NCBI GenBank assembly: GCA_023375675.1
Contig: JALQBC010000002.1
Span: 992,001-1,056,000 of the forward strand
Direction: 5' to 3'
Length of the DNA stretch: 64,000 bases
DNA from: Cytospora piceicola
Lineage: Eukaryota; Ascomycota; Sordariomycetes; Diaporthales; Cytosporaceae
Position 1 is the first letter of the stretch, and each line of letters starts with the position of its first letter. Under the pieces are notes generated by a model, which worked only from the letters and a program-made list of their open reading frames with translations, was not told where the DNA came from and made no database searches. Shown here piece by piece: positions 12,550 to 23,939 of this stretch. The translations under genes were made by a program, and so were the position numbers.

Positions 12550-13638
12550 GGCCCGCAGGGTTCAATCGACGACTGTTTGTGAGGGGGATGAACTGAGTGG
12601 CTGGCCACGAGAAGAAGAAGTTAGGAGGCAAGCGTCGGATCTTATGTTACCCACGAACACCTGTCTGGTCTTGAAGCATTGGATGCGTTCGTACCGTTTC
12701 GAAGTACATGGTGCCCTTGATTTCAAGCCTTCTGTTTGTTTCTTTTGTATCCGCGGCTCTTGTAACCACAGTGTTTCGCAATGCGGATGGGAAGCTGAGT
12801 TTCCTTGGATTCATGACTGATGACTATCTCACTGATTACCTACGCCTCCTATTTTCTCCTAATTCTTTTTTTTTTCTCCGTCTTTTTTTATTAGGACCTC
12901 ATTTCTATATATACAATCCTACAAGTCAAATATTCCGCGACTTCAATAGTTCCAGCGGTTTCGCACCGATACATTCCCAGTGCCAGAAGCCCAGTGGGGA
13001 TGGATTGGGACCTTGGGTGATTATTTACTTCCTAAAAAATGTCCCTCCCAAAGAGGTAGAAGTGACTTTCAACGCAAGGGCTGTCCGTCGACGTCGATAA
13101 ATGTGTGCTTTGAGTACTGAAGAGGGTACTTAGGTAGACTTTGGAGTTGAGCAGTCGTTAGGGTTCGGGTTGACTTATTACCCCCTGAACTGGGGGTTGG
13201 AGGGCCATCACATGTTATTGAGGGGAGGTGGGTTTTACATGGTACATACTAAGTAGACTACTCGAGTATACAGTGCCTACCCCGGACCCGCCTCCAAACT
13301 TCCTCAAATAGTACTACTGGGAATACAGTAGGCCAGGCTGCCAGGCATCATATTTTCACAGTAGTGATTCAGGTTGTTGATCGACCAGGTCTAATCGTGG
13401 CTGAGGGCCTCGTCCTTTCATGCAGATCTACAAGCCCGTCAAAACACATGTTACGTCACAGCCGAGCTCTCCCCTTGCAGCAGCTCGTCTGACAACAGGC
13501 ATTGCATGCCTGATACGGGCTCAGCCACCGTCAATAATAAAAGAGACCTGTTCCATCTCTTGACATGTTCTGGTCCAACTCTCCTCAGCCAAACCTCTCG
13601 ACAGTCACTTAACAATATCATCAACTACTCAGACCATC
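12550..13638. other. Intergenic region
   Basis: The 3' flank of the zinc-finger gene and the promoter of the kelch gene. A 130-codon frame at 12708-13100 has a hydrophobic start but no homologous look, and I treat it as 3'-flanking sequence. Near 13125 and 13250 there are TACTTAGGTA/ACTAAGTA-type motifs that recur across the window. GTTAGGGTTCGGGTT at about 13158 is telomere-like. Confidence 0.45.
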
Positions 13639-15564
13639 ATGGAGCAGTTCGGAGCATTGAAGCGTCGGACAACCGACCTGATGACCCAAGCCCAGGGCCA
13701 GATGGGCAACATTCCCAAGCCCAACATGCCCAACATGCCAAACATGCCCACCAACTTGCCTCATTTCCCTAACCTTAGCGACCTCTCCTCCAAACTCCCC
13801 AAGATGCCAACCTTTGGCCTGGTCCACCCCCACACAGGCAAGCCAACCCAGAAGGCAACCTGGGAGCGCATTGACGTCCCTCCCTTGCCCCGCTCGTCCC
13901 ACTCAATCAACATCGTCGCCGGGAATGCCTACATCTTTGGCGGCGAGGTCCAGCCCCGCGAGCCCGTCGACAACGACATGCACATCATCACACTGCCCTT
14001 CAGCAGCGCCGGCGCCGATTACTACGCCGTCAAGGCCAAGGCCGCCCCGAAATCAGAGGTCCCGGCCGTACCGACCGTCATCGAGCCCAGCGACGATGGA
14101 CAGGGCGAGGACGCGGACATCGAGAAGGAGCTCGCCGAAGTGGAGCTCAGCACCCCAAACGAGCAGGATGAGGACGTCGTCACGGGGTCAGAGGACATCA
14201 ACGACGGGCCCGACGCCGGCCCCTCCACGGAAAAGCAGCCGGCCCAGACAGAGGCTGACGCCTCCTCGCTGGGCGACGTCCCCGCCCCCCGCGTGGGCCA
14301 CGCGACAGCCGTGATCGGCAACCGGATCTTCATGTACGGCGGCCGCGGCGGGCCGGACCAGGCGCCGCTGGAGGAGCACGGCCGGGTCTGGGTGTTCGAC
14401 ACCAAGATGCACCTCTGGGGCCACCTCGACCCCGTCCTCCCGGCCGCGGAGCCCCTCTCCCCCGCGTTCGCCGACAAGAGGCACCACTACCCCGCCGCCC
14501 GGAGCTACCACTCCGCCGCGGGCGTGGCGCAGCCGCGGGACTTTGAGGCGCGGCGGAGGCCGTCCACCTGGGCCGAGTGGGCGCAGGGCGACTCGGGCGC
14601 CGTGGGCACGCCGCAGCGGCCCATCGTGGGCAGCGTGGCGAGCACCAGCCGCGACGAGGACGACGACGGGTACGGGACCTTCGTCGTGCACGGCGGGTGC
14701 CTCGCCGGCGAGGGGGGCGCCCGGGCGAGCGACACGTGGGCCTTCGACGTGCGCTCGCGGGTGTGGCAGGAGCTCCCCTCGGCGCCGGGCAGGCCCCGCG
14801 GCGGCGCGGGCCTCGCGGTCGCGGGCGGCAAGCTGTGGCGGTACGGCGGGTTCAGCGGCGAGGCCGAGGAGGGCGGCCAGCTGGACTGCCTCGACCTCGT
14901 GGTCGACGACTTCAGCGAGGCCACCGGGGAGCGCGACGTGGTGCTCAGCGCCCGCGGCGGGTGGAGGAGCGTCTTCCCGGAGCAGCTGCCCGGCAGCCCG
15001 GCCGCGCCCCTGGTGGCGGCCGCCTCGGGGGCGCCGGTCGCCGCGGAGGCCACGGGCGAGGGGGAGGACGGCGCGGAGGAGGGGGCGCCCCTGAAGGTCG
15101 AGATCGAGGAGCCCTACTGGCCCGGCAACCGCAGCGTGGCCGGCATGCAGACCGTGACGCTGGGCGGCTACCAGTACATCGTCCTCCTCCTCGGGGAGCG
15201 CGGCCCGAGCGACGCGGGCCACGGGGCGGCGGGCCAGTTCTGGGACGACGTCTGGGCGTACGAGCTGCCCAGGCCGACCATGGCGTCGTCGGCGCTGGGC
15301 GCGGTCTTTGGCCGCGGGCGGAGCGGCAGCAGGAACCACGACGGGCCGGCCGAGGGCAAGTGGTTCCGCGTCGAGGCGGAGGCCTACGACGACGACGACG
15401 GGGAGGCGGCGCAGGGGCCCGGCCCCCGGGGGTGGTTCGCCGCCGGGCACATGGGGGAGCTGGACGAGAGGGGTGTTATGATCTGGGGTGGAGTGGATGG
15501 TGCGAACAACAGGCTGGGTGACGGGTGGATCTTGAGATTGGGTCCTGAGAAGAGGGAGCCTTGA
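13639..15564 (+). CDS. Kelch-repeat beta-propeller protein
   Basis: An uninterrupted frame of 641 residues. The N-terminus carries a short repetitive stretch NMPNMPNMPTN (about 31-41). Kelch-type blades follow. Blade-like strands are visible at SSHSINIVAGNAYIFGGE (about 88-105), VGHATAVIGNRIFMYGGRG (about 220-238), YHSAAG, GTFVVHGGCLAG, and GAGLAVAGGKLWRYGGFSG, with the WAFD/VWVFD strands between them. Acidic linkers separate the blades. The last blade reads GVMIWGGVDGANNRLGDGW. The coding sequence after about 14,200 is extremely GC-rich, which opens long false frames on the other strands. Kelch propellers are protein-binding scaffolds. Fungal relatives are usually labelled galactose oxidase/kelch, but I see no copper-oxidase features. 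No signal peptide, so probably cytosolic. Confidence 0.88.
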   Translation: MEQFGALKRRTTDLMTQAQGQMGNIPKPNMPNMPNMPTNLPHFPNLSDLSSKLPKMPTFGLVHPHTGKPTQKATWERIDVPPLPRSSHSINIVAGNAYIFGGEVQPREPVDNDMHIITLPFSSAGADYYAVKAKAAPKSEVPAVPTVIEPSDDGQGEDADIEKELAEVELSTPNEQDEDVVTGSEDINDGPDAGPSTEKQPAQTEADASSLGDVPAPRVGHATAVIGNRIFMYGGRGGPDQAPLEEHGRVWVFDTKMHLWGHLDPVLPAAEPLSPAFADKRHHYPAARSYHSAAGVAQPRDFEARRRPSTWAEWAQGDSGAVGTPQRPIVGSVASTSRDEDDDGYGTFVVHGGCLAGEGGARASDTWAFDVRSRVWQELPSAPGRPRGGAGLAVAGGKLWRYGGFSGEAEEGGQLDCLDLVVDDFSEATGERDVVLSARGGWRSVFPEQLPGSPAAPLVAAASGAPVAAEATGEGEDGAEEGAPLKVEIEEPYWPGNRSVAGMQTVTLGGYQYIVLLLGERGPSDAGHGAAGQFWDDVWAYELPRPTMASSALGAVFGRGRSGSRNHDGPAEGKWFRVEAEAYDDDDGEAAQGPGPRGWFAAGHMGELDERGVMIWGGVDGANNRLGDGWILRLGPEKREP

Positions 15565-15815
15565 GAGCATGAGGGAAGGTAGCGACATCTCTGGTATTCA
15601 CTCATATTGGGGTTTGGAATTGGGGAAACGGCCGGCGTTTTTTTTGCATTTTATTTCTACTTGGTTGCATTGTAGCCACCCAGTGTAGCACTCAGCCGAC
15701 ATGGTTTGTCATAAAAGTCATGTTGATTCAAGTTACGAAACAATCTAAATCTACACCAAGTGTACGGCTCTGTCGCTTGCTCTCCCGGGCCACTCCACGT
15801 GAAATACAAATCACC

Positions 15816-16907
15816 TTACAGATCCGACCTCGTAACCTCCGGGCCATAAGGCTCGCTCAACAGACTCGTCTGGCCCTTGCTGTTCTCGCACGACTCGCGG
15901 CCGCTCAGGGGGCCCGGCTTGGGCACCTTGGACACGTCGCCCGCGCTCTGCTTGAGGGCGGCCAGGAGGCTCTTGATCGACTCGGGCGTGAGGTCCTCGT
16001 AGTAGTCGTCGTTGATCTGCACCATGGGCGCGTTGACGCACGCGCCGAGGCACTCCACCTCGATGAAGGTGAACATGCCGTCCTTGGTCGTCTCGCCCGC
16101 CTTGATCCCCAGCCCTTCCTCGATGGCCTTGACGACCGAGTCGGAGCCGCAGCCGCCGAGCTGGCATGGTGTCTGGGTTGGGTTGCGTCCCGTTAGTTTC
16201 GAACTGTGTTGATTGCGATCTGGGGATTGACGTCCTCCGCCCCCTCCCCACATTTCCCTCTACAATAGTATCCCCAGTCTTTACGTAACTCCGCGACCGC
16301 GTAAACGGGAAAAGGACGGCTAGCTTACCGTCGTGCAGGCCTGGACGAAGTACTTGCCCACGGGCGTCCGGTTGTACATGGTGTAGAAGGAGGCGACCTC
16401 GTAGACGCGCATGGGGGGCATCTCGAGGAGGCGGGCGACCTCGTTCATGACGCTGATGCTGGTGAAGCCGGCCTGGCGCTGGCCCAGGTCCAGCAGCGGC
16501 ATGACGGCCGCCTTCTTGTACTGCGGCGGGTACCGCTTGAGGATCTCGGCGATGACGGCCTCATTCTGGGGGGTGAACTTGAACGGGACGTTCGGGTTGT
16601 TGTCGGGCGTGTTCCGGTGCTGTTCCGAGGGGGGGCGGGCAGGAGGTCTATGTCAGCCTTCTGTTCTTCCTTCTGGTCTTCTGGGACTGCCTATGACTTT
16701 GGGGGGGGGGGGCGGTATCCTTTGCACTGGCATTGGGAGGCGTGCGTGGTGGTGTCAGGCAACGGGAAGTAGTGGAGAACTTACGACCATGAGCGAGTCG
16801 CTCGGTCTGGAGGCCGTGATGGAGAAGGCGCGGGTCTGCGGCCTTGCTGCCGTCCTTGCGGAACGAGCCGCGGTCCGGAATAGTAGTGGGGCGATTTTGG
16901 TAGCCAT
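15816..16907 (-). CDS. nuo-24: NADH:ubiquinone oxidoreductase 24 kDa subunit (NDUFV2/NuoE type)
   Basis: Three exons on the minus strand, 16785-16907, 16329-16619 and 15816-16172, all in phase 0; 256 residues, close to the usual fungal length. Exon 1 encodes an Arg/Ala-rich mitochondrial presequence beginning [20 protein letters not shown]. The rest is the thioredoxin-like [2Fe-2S] subunit of complex I. The four cluster cysteines are visible at about C136 and C141 ([13 protein letters not shown], spanning the last splice junction) and C179 and C183 ([11 protein letters not shown]). The helical region [19 protein letters not shown] precedes them. It acts in the peripheral arm of mitochondrial complex I, next to the flavoprotein subunit. 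Intron 1 contains a 12-G run at 16701-16712. Confidence 0.97.
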
Positions 16908-17426
16908 GACGGGCGATTATGTTGATTCAATTGCAACTTGAACGTCTCGGTCGGTTTGGGCTCGCCAGGACTCGGGGTCGACGTCGATGGTGTCGAACTG
17001 TTTTGGGGGTTGTCAATAAAGTTTACGTAATTCGGTAAAGCAAATAGGACCAGACCTGATTGGCTGGCTGGACCACACCTCAAGAGCACTCACCACTACA
17101 GTACCACACACTGCTACAACACCACACCCGATGCGCTACCACACCATCACTACCACACCATGGCAACAGACAAAAGTCTGAGTGTCCAGGTTGTAGCTAA
17201 GCCACTTGTACAACTTGACTATGTTCAGGTCGCCCAATCATCAACACCCTATCATGCAGTCGTGAAAGCCAGTGTGCCTGATTCCCCTCTGACAGGCTTT
17301 TCTTCTTAAGTATGGGCAGCCTCGCTCTGAATCTCCGAGAGGGTGGTTCATGCTCGTTGTCTTTATCTCTTCGGACAAAATTGCAAAATTTGCGCAGCAT
17401 ATCACTCTCTACGCTCCAATTTAAAC
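16908..17426. promoter_or_regulatory. Divergent promoter region, nuo-24 / HET gene
   Basis: A 519-bp spacer between two divergent starts, presumed to carry both promoters. At about 17080-17163 there is a low-complexity block of imperfect ACCACAC/CTACAAC repeats. Nothing else is assignable by eye. Confidence 0.45.
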
Positions 17427-19166
17427 ATGGAGCCATACGTCTACAAACCTCTGGACTTGTCGTCAGATTCCATCCGGGTCCTCCGGCTGAAATCTGAACT
17501 TGACCTCGGCAGCGATATCCAATGCGAATTGATCGAGACATTTCTTGGAGAAGTACCTTACGAAGCCCTATCCTATACCTGGGGGAGCAAGGACAAACCT
17601 TTCAAGATTACTGTGGATGCATCTGAGCTTCATATTACGGCGAACCTGTACACTGCTCTGCAGTACCTCCGACGGCCTTATGAGGACAGACTCCTTTGGG
17701 TGGATGCAATCTGCATCAATCAACACAGCGACAAAGAACGAGGACACCAGGTTGGACAAATGAGACTCGTATACCAAAAAGCGGAAGGGGTGCTCATATG
17801 GCTCGGTCTCAGCAACGCAAATATTGACGACTTTTTCGAGGCCATGAACGATCCGCGACTAAAAGTGGTAAAAACGGCAGGCAGCGAAGCCGTGAGTTAC
17901 AAGAACAATACAGAATTGCGCCGCAAATATCAAGCAACTTTCTCCAGACTAATGGCAAGATCATGGTTTCGGCGCGTTTGGATCATTCAGGAGGTTGCAT
18001 CCGCTAGGATAGCGACCTTGTTGTGCGGTCGCAATTCGATTTCGACGAGGATATTTGCGTTGATCCCAACTATTTTCGGGCTTGAGGTCCCAGACCGTTG
18101 CCAGGCGGTCTTGGACATCATGCCACGCCATTCTAGGCAATCGTCCTGGTGGGGCGAAAAGCAAGATCTTCACACTCTGCTGGTCAAGTTTGCTGCAAGC
18201 GAGGCAACTGATGAACGCGACAAGATTTATGCATTACTCGGTATATCATCCGATGCCCACAACAGCAAAGTGCTCTTCCCCGATTACGGGAAGAAGACCC
18301 AGCAAGTCATCCACGACACGTGGTCTTACTTGTTGTCCCGCCTTATCTCGGATCGCCCACTGCCAGACCATCTCTTCCCAAGCCTCTCCATGAATGAATT
18401 CCTACCACTCCTCACGAACCTTCCTGAACGGACCTTTGGATGGGCTTCACGCAAAAGGCAAGACCAGATAATCCTGCGCCTCTTAGGCACCGACTTTGGT
18501 ACTCCCGGGATGTACTCTGGCAGTGCACTACTTTGCGCCATGGCCGGACACCCGGGTGATGATGATTTATTTGAATGCATAGTGTCGCATGAAGAGGAGG
18601 ATGTCAACGTGAAGGACGATGGCGGTGACACACCACTCCACAAAGCGGTACGGAGAGCCAACCATGACAAGGTTAAGGCGCTACTGAAACGAGAGGATAT
18701 TTTGTTGAACATCACAAACTTCAAGCAAGCTACAGCATTGATCGAAGCTGTCGAATATGGCTTGGACACTATGGTTGACTTGCTGTTGGCACACCCTCGT
18801 GTCGATGTGAACTGTGGTGGCAAAAGACGGACGCCAATCGCTTTAGCAATATGGCTTGGATATGAGGTGATTGTGAAGGCCCTTCTTGCTCGCAAAGACA
18901 TCGATATCAAGCGTGGTGGTTTGACACAATTGCAGGAGGCAATCCGGACAAATCACCCCGGGATACTCAGGCAGCTGCTAGGATCTGGTCTTGTCGATTC
19001 TAAGTACTGGGATGACGGAGGTGCAGCATGTAAGAAAGCCTTGGGAAATGGAAGGGAGCCATTGCGTTTGTTATTAGGGCCCGACTGGAAATACCTTCTC
19101 AGAGGTGAGGTGGGAGCCATCCTCGAGGAGCATTTTCCAGGTAAACAGAAGCTATTCGGGTTTTGA
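17427..19166 (+). CDS. HET-domain protein with C-terminal ankyrin repeats
   Basis: A single-exon frame; I use the ATG at 17427 (MEPYVYKPLDLSSDSIRVL), giving 579 residues, because HET proteins typically begin with this Y-x-PL-x(6)-IR-x-L segment. An upstream in-frame ATG at 17343 would add 28 unlikely residues. HET hallmarks are YEALSYTWGS (about 45-54) and LLWVDAICINQ (about 89-99), followed by QVGQMRLVYQKAEGVLIWLG. FRRVWIIQEVASA and DERDKIYALLGI are the two further family blocks. Residues about 395-515 hold three to four ankyrin units, for example GDTPLHKAVRRANHDKVKALL. HET domains trigger vegetative incompatibility cell death when paired with their partner; whether this one does is unknown. 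No STAND/NACHT module is present. Confidence 0.93.
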   Translation: MEPYVYKPLDLSSDSIRVLRLKSELDLGSDIQCELIETFLGEVPYEALSYTWGSKDKPFKITVDASELHITANLYTALQYLRRPYEDRLLWVDAICINQHSDKERGHQVGQMRLVYQKAEGVLIWLGLSNANIDDFFEAMNDPRLKVVKTAGSEAVSYKNNTELRRKYQATFSRLMARSWFRRVWIIQEVASARIATLLCGRNSISTRIFALIPTIFGLEVPDRCQAVLDIMPRHSRQSSWWGEKQDLHTLLVKFAASEATDERDKIYALLGISSDAHNSKVLFPDYGKKTQQVIHDTWSYLLSRLISDRPLPDHLFPSLSMNEFLPLLTNLPERTFGWASRKRQDQIILRLLGTDFGTPGMYSGSALLCAMAGHPGDDDLFECIVSHEEEDVNVKDDGGDTPLHKAVRRANHDKVKALLKREDILLNITNFKQATALIEAVEYGLDTMVDLLLAHPRVDVNCGGKRRTPIALAIWLGYEVIVKALLARKDIDIKRGGLTQLQEAIRTNHPGILRQLLGSGLVDSKYWDDGGAACKKALGNGREPLRLLLGPDWKYLLRGEVGAILEEHFPGKQKLFGF

Positions 19167-22100
19167 TCCGTGATGCCTAAATTTTATGGCATGGCACGGC
19201 CATGCGTGGCTGTATGTTGGTTGGATAGTGAAATGATCAGGCTGTTGCTCAAATTGGTCTCGCAGTGGACTCTCCCGGTCGAACAGATACGACTACGGTG
19301 GCGCTGGCCGCTGCTTCGAACAACAGCATAGCAGGGAAATTTGAACAAGCCGGTCTTGCCTCTAGAAGCTGAGGTGAGTGAAAAAGGTCGGGATCCATTT
19401 TTGCTTCGGTCGTCAGGGCTTGATATGTCCATTGCCACAAATAACATGACTCCCTCCACAACATCCCACCGCACGAGGATCAAGAGCTTCTTGCTAGAAC
19501 ACCGTCTATTTGGTGCGTGTAAATGAATAGATAACAGTACTTGGTTACTCCCAAATTAGCCGCGGAGGGGTAATCTATCTGATGGGCCGTCCGTACCCAG
19601 GTGCCCACCGACCTCGGGAGGACCACCAAGAGAAACTGACATCGCAGATCCGAGTTTCTAGTTTAGAGCCGGTGTGTGACTCCTTGTGCGGTATGTACAT
19701 GTAACTTCTGGGCAGATATCAAATACGATTTGACGAGAACCCCATTCAAGCCATAGGTAACATCTTGAGCAAACTGTGTGGGCAAGATCCCGAGGCAGTC
19801 CGCCATGGAACATCTCCCGAGCCAGCAGCATAGGCGACCGTGGGCCATCTCAACAGTTTATATTCATGTCTGTCTCGACAAACTCAATGTGACCGTAAAC
19901 AGCCTGGAGACCAAATCTCAACGCTCTCTGCAAGCAAGTCGACATACAACACGCCTGTCGCGACCGCATGCATGGCCACTCTGGACGTGTCTTATGATTA
20001 AGGTACCCTTGTCCCTTCCTTTTTGTGGTGAATCGGGAGTGCATGGGCGTTTGGCCCTGCTACTCGCATCTACACGAGCACACAGCAACGGATTGCTCGT
20101 GACATTCAAGGTGGAACAAGTCGCTGGTGTAAGATGATTGGATAGAGGCGGGGACACCGGAGGGGGACATAGCAACCCCCCCCCCTTTCTTTCATTTTCC
20201 CCAGATCATTTCCCCCGGATTTTCCAGGAACAACGATGTTAACGACGGACGATATGTGGGCCATTGCTCAGCTTGGAGACTGAACGTAAAGTGACCGAAA
20301 AAGTTACGCCCGAAAGTCGATATATGTAGGTTGTGAGTCGAAGGCTGATCCCAGTCTAAAACTAATGCCCTTGGCATGCGTCTTGTCACAGCTGCATTCA
20401 GGCTCAAACTCTACACCACTGTAGCCAGAAAGTCCCATTTCTAGTCCTCCTGTCACATAATGGAGTTATTCCTGCTGATGGGCGTTGCATCGAGTGGCAC
20501 TGGAGGCAGGTTGTGGTCTCAGCAGGACACCATAGACACATGATCGCAATAAATGGGACGACGGTCAGTGCTTTAGCCGTTACTTATGAAAAGTGCTGCT
20601 TAACGGCGAAGACTTTCTTTATCACTTCATAGCTAAAACGGCTGGGCGTGTCTCAATTTCCATGCCTGGCTTGGGCCAGGCCAGGATCTTTTTGAGCAAG
20701 GAGACGATCGCTTTGCGCCCTGCCCTGCGTATGTGTAGCCAGAATGAAGATCAGTGCTATGCCAGCTGCAATCGGCTCGAGGTTGGCAGTGCCGGTTCGC
20801 TGAGCCCGTCATCGACTGTCAGCTTCTCAGGGGGACATATTGAACCACTGATCCGGGCATTTCGATCAGCATTGATGTATGGCACATCTGTCAGCCGGTC
20901 ATAATGGCAAGCCGTACGCGGGTCCAGGTCCGGCCGTGGAGACGTGCCAAATTCGAATGGCGGCAAATGCTTCGATCGGTGGTTTTCGTGACTGAGGCGA
21001 AGGTAGGAGTTATCCGTTAGATGAAATGCTGTTGTGGTGCTGGAACACGGTGTTATAGGGGCGGGCGTCTTCGAGGCTCTGCGGCGAGATGCAGGGGATG
21101 GCCAGGCTATAATGCTCGTACTACGGTTTTTCCAAAAGCTGTTAAACCGTTGTATATGCCTAGTTGGGTATCGTGAATGTCGGTATCTATAACTTCAACA
21201 CCGCTTATTTGAGAACACGTGCCAAGTCGCGGTATTCTCCTGACGGGACGTTAGAGCGCGAGGGCAACATGTGATGACTTGACGTCGTTTTTACAACGTG
21301 GATCCCGTCCTGCCCGTTCACAGGCCAGGTCTCCTCCCAAAGACGGTGAGAGAGTCTCGACGGCTCGGAAAGCTGGAGGAAGTGGAGACAGCCAGAAGGG
21401 ATAATGTCCGGAGTAAGAGCGAGCAAAGATGCCGTGGAGAGCCGAACCAATCCCGCATGCGGCTTTTCTGGGGCAGTTGATAGTTCGACGTCATCGGGCA
21501 TGGTGGATCATATACGATTTAGTGTAAGTGAAAATCCTGGGGGTGACTTATTAGGGTGAACTGGGTGGACTGAGTGAGGTGAATTGACTAGGAGACAGGG
21601 TGGTGGTTTTGAAAGTGAGGGTTTTTGCTGCATTCGGTTCGGCCCAAGAGCTTGCAATGGAATGCAAGCCCGCCTTTACCAGCGTGCCCGCCACAGCATC
21701 TTGCACCAAATCGGAGAGGCCGCTTTTGTTTATCACAGAGTTCGCCGTCGTCTTTTTTTTCCGTCTTCTTTTTTCCCTTCCGTTTTGTGACTTCTACTAC
21801 ATACAACACAGTACGTGGGACCGGAAACATCGGAACCCTTTATGTGGCATTCGTTGTTCCTCTTACCTACCATCTGCCAGCCCATATACTGTGGTAGTAT
21901 ACGCCTTGGCTAGTCAGTGATCACTGCGCGTTGATAATGTCCGCAACCGGGTACGTACCGTCACTGTCTCTTGGTTTTTTTCTTCTTTTAAGGTTGTGAT
22001 GATTACGATGGCCGAGGCAGCGCGAGTAATTAAACGTGCAGTTTTGCAAGTAGCATTTCCGCTCGGTGCCGGGGTCCGGTGGAAGGATCGATGGTACAGG

Positions 22101-23939
22101 ATAGTGACACCCCTGAAAATTGAACCCGGGACCTAGCAACACCCCCCACCCCGGTGCCTGCAGGTTGCTACTGCATGTGCATGAGCCAATGTGATGCCAT
22201 GATTCTGCGGATCAGTCATCCATCTTCCCCACATCGAAGCTCCAGATGCCAGGGGGGGAGCTCGGGCCCTTACCTCCACAATTTTGAGCTAAGAGAGACC
22301 TCGGGTGAAGTCCAACTGGCCCAGGTTCAGGGAGTGGAAAGCTTTCCAAGGGGTCTGCCCAACTGCCTGACTGTATCGATCGGATCATCCCAGGTGACTT
22401 CATCACGAGAGTCGAGAGTCCGACTTACTCGCAACCTTGGAACATCGAACCTGGTAACCACCAGAATTCTTCCATCATCCTTCAGTATCGCCCACAGCTA
22501 GCCAATCAATAGACCTGCTTACGATTGAACTGCCTGCCTGAACTGCCTGAGTACTTAGTGGTTAAAGTGCTTGGACTGCAAACAACTGGTGAGTGCCTTT
22601 ATATCTTCCATGTCGCAGCAGCCAATCCCATGACGTTCTTCGGGAGTCAGAAAGTGGTGCGAATTGGGCAAGTTGTGCGTCTTAAAGTCTACAGACGAGA
22701 GTCGTCCTATCGATCGATGGCTTGGGAAAACCCACCACCGATGGCACCCACGGAGCTACTATCCTGGAGAGTTCACTCAGTGTTGCTGGGGCGGTCCTGG
22801 GCCGACCGGGTGGAATCCTTGTAACTCGCGCTTTTTCGCCATGCGACTCTGGCCCTGGGAAATCGCGCAGTCTCATCACCTGTGTAATCCCTCAAGGCGG
22901 TGGCCATTGGCCGGACCCTTTTGCTCGAGCACCTGGGCTGTTATGGAGCACTGCAAGCCCTGATTCCTGCTGTGTCCGGATCGTCTCTGCTGCAGTTCGT
23001 TGCCGTGACTTCCAGAGAGACAGGCCCCAGGGCTCTTAACCCCGGCCGTTGACCTCCGCTCTTTTATGCACTTCCCTTGCTAAGAGGTACATATTCCCCC
23101 AGCGTATTTGGCGTCAGCTTATAGGTCACTGCCAATCTTGCAGCCCGGACCCAGCACCATTCGGGCCCCGCCCCACTCTTCAGGGCCTACCAGCTGCTAT
23201 TTGTTGTTGCTGCTGCCCTGCATTTCTTCTCGTCGAGTCTTCCCCTCCTCTCTCTTCCTTCCTCCAACTCACTCGGCTTCTTTGACAAAAGGCAAACCCT
23301 TCGACGGACAGTCCTGATCATCACATCAGTCAATCCATATTTTCCTCACAGTTTTTGTCAACCGTCGTGTGCTGTTCGCCCAACATCTCTTAACCGGACG
23401 ACCCCATCAATCCAGACCTCGTGCCGAAGCCGAATTGCCGATAAATAAATCCCTCGTGCTTTCACCCACACAAAACAAACACCACAACTCCTTTTTCTTC
23501 CAAAAAGGTACGGTACATCTCTTGTGTGATCCTGTCTCTCCATCATGCCAGTCGTCTTCAAGCCTCGACTCTTGAGGATGCAATTAAACCCGATTCTCGT
23601 AACCACCACTCCTAAGCTCTGGCCCGGCAGCGAACCAGGCTACAGTTTTGGAGCCGAGAGCTCCGCCGCAAGTCCGCAATGACGGATGCCAAGGCGTCGC
23701 TTTTCGAGGCGCATAGACCGTCAGCATCCACGGCAAACAGTCGCCAATCGACAACGCTACTTCGCTTCGCCTCGCTTAGGAGTCTTGATGGTCTACGATG
23801 CGGCTTTCGATTGCAATCACTCGGGACCTCTCGTCTCTTGATGTGTCTGGATATGCTTGAACAAAAAACGGGCTGCACCCTGTTTGTGTGAATTCCTGGC
23901 TAACAATCGACTCGCAGGATTAATCTCAGAACCGCCAAA
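19167..23939. other. Long gene-poor region
   Basis: Nearly 4.8 kb with only short frames (60-119 codons) on both strands, none with a recognisable domain or a splice-consistent extension. Base composition is ordinary and not TpA-biased, so it is not a RIP-mutated repeat. A 10-C run lies at about 20178. The segment 23100-23939, pyrimidine-rich and ending CTCGCAGGATTAATCTCAGAACCGCCAAA before the next ATG, is probably the long 5' leader of the small membrane-protein gene. An intron there (donor near 23508, acceptor at 23919) is possible. Non-coding transcripts cannot be excluded. Confidence 0.5.

Noticed and set aside
12708..13100. 130-codon frame with a hydrophobic start
   Set aside because: Looks like a signal peptide at first sight, but the rest is erratic and lies in the 3' flank of the zinc-finger gene.
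14577..15521. 314-codon plus-strand frame
   Set aside because: Alternative frame of the same kelch gene, Arg/Gly-rich with no protein-like pattern.
14188..15588. 466-codon open frame on the minus strand
   Set aside because: Shadow of the GC-rich kelch gene. Its translation is a low-complexity Arg/Pro/Gly/Val series with no domain, and the plus strand has clear kelch blades.
22095..22150. Minus-strand GGGTTCAATTT resembling a tRNA B box
   Set aside because: No A box upstream and the T-stem does not pair.
22520..22640. Possible tRNA (TAGTGGTTAAAGTGC resembles an A box)
   Set aside because: No B box (GGTTCRANNCC) at the right distance and no cloverleaf stems.
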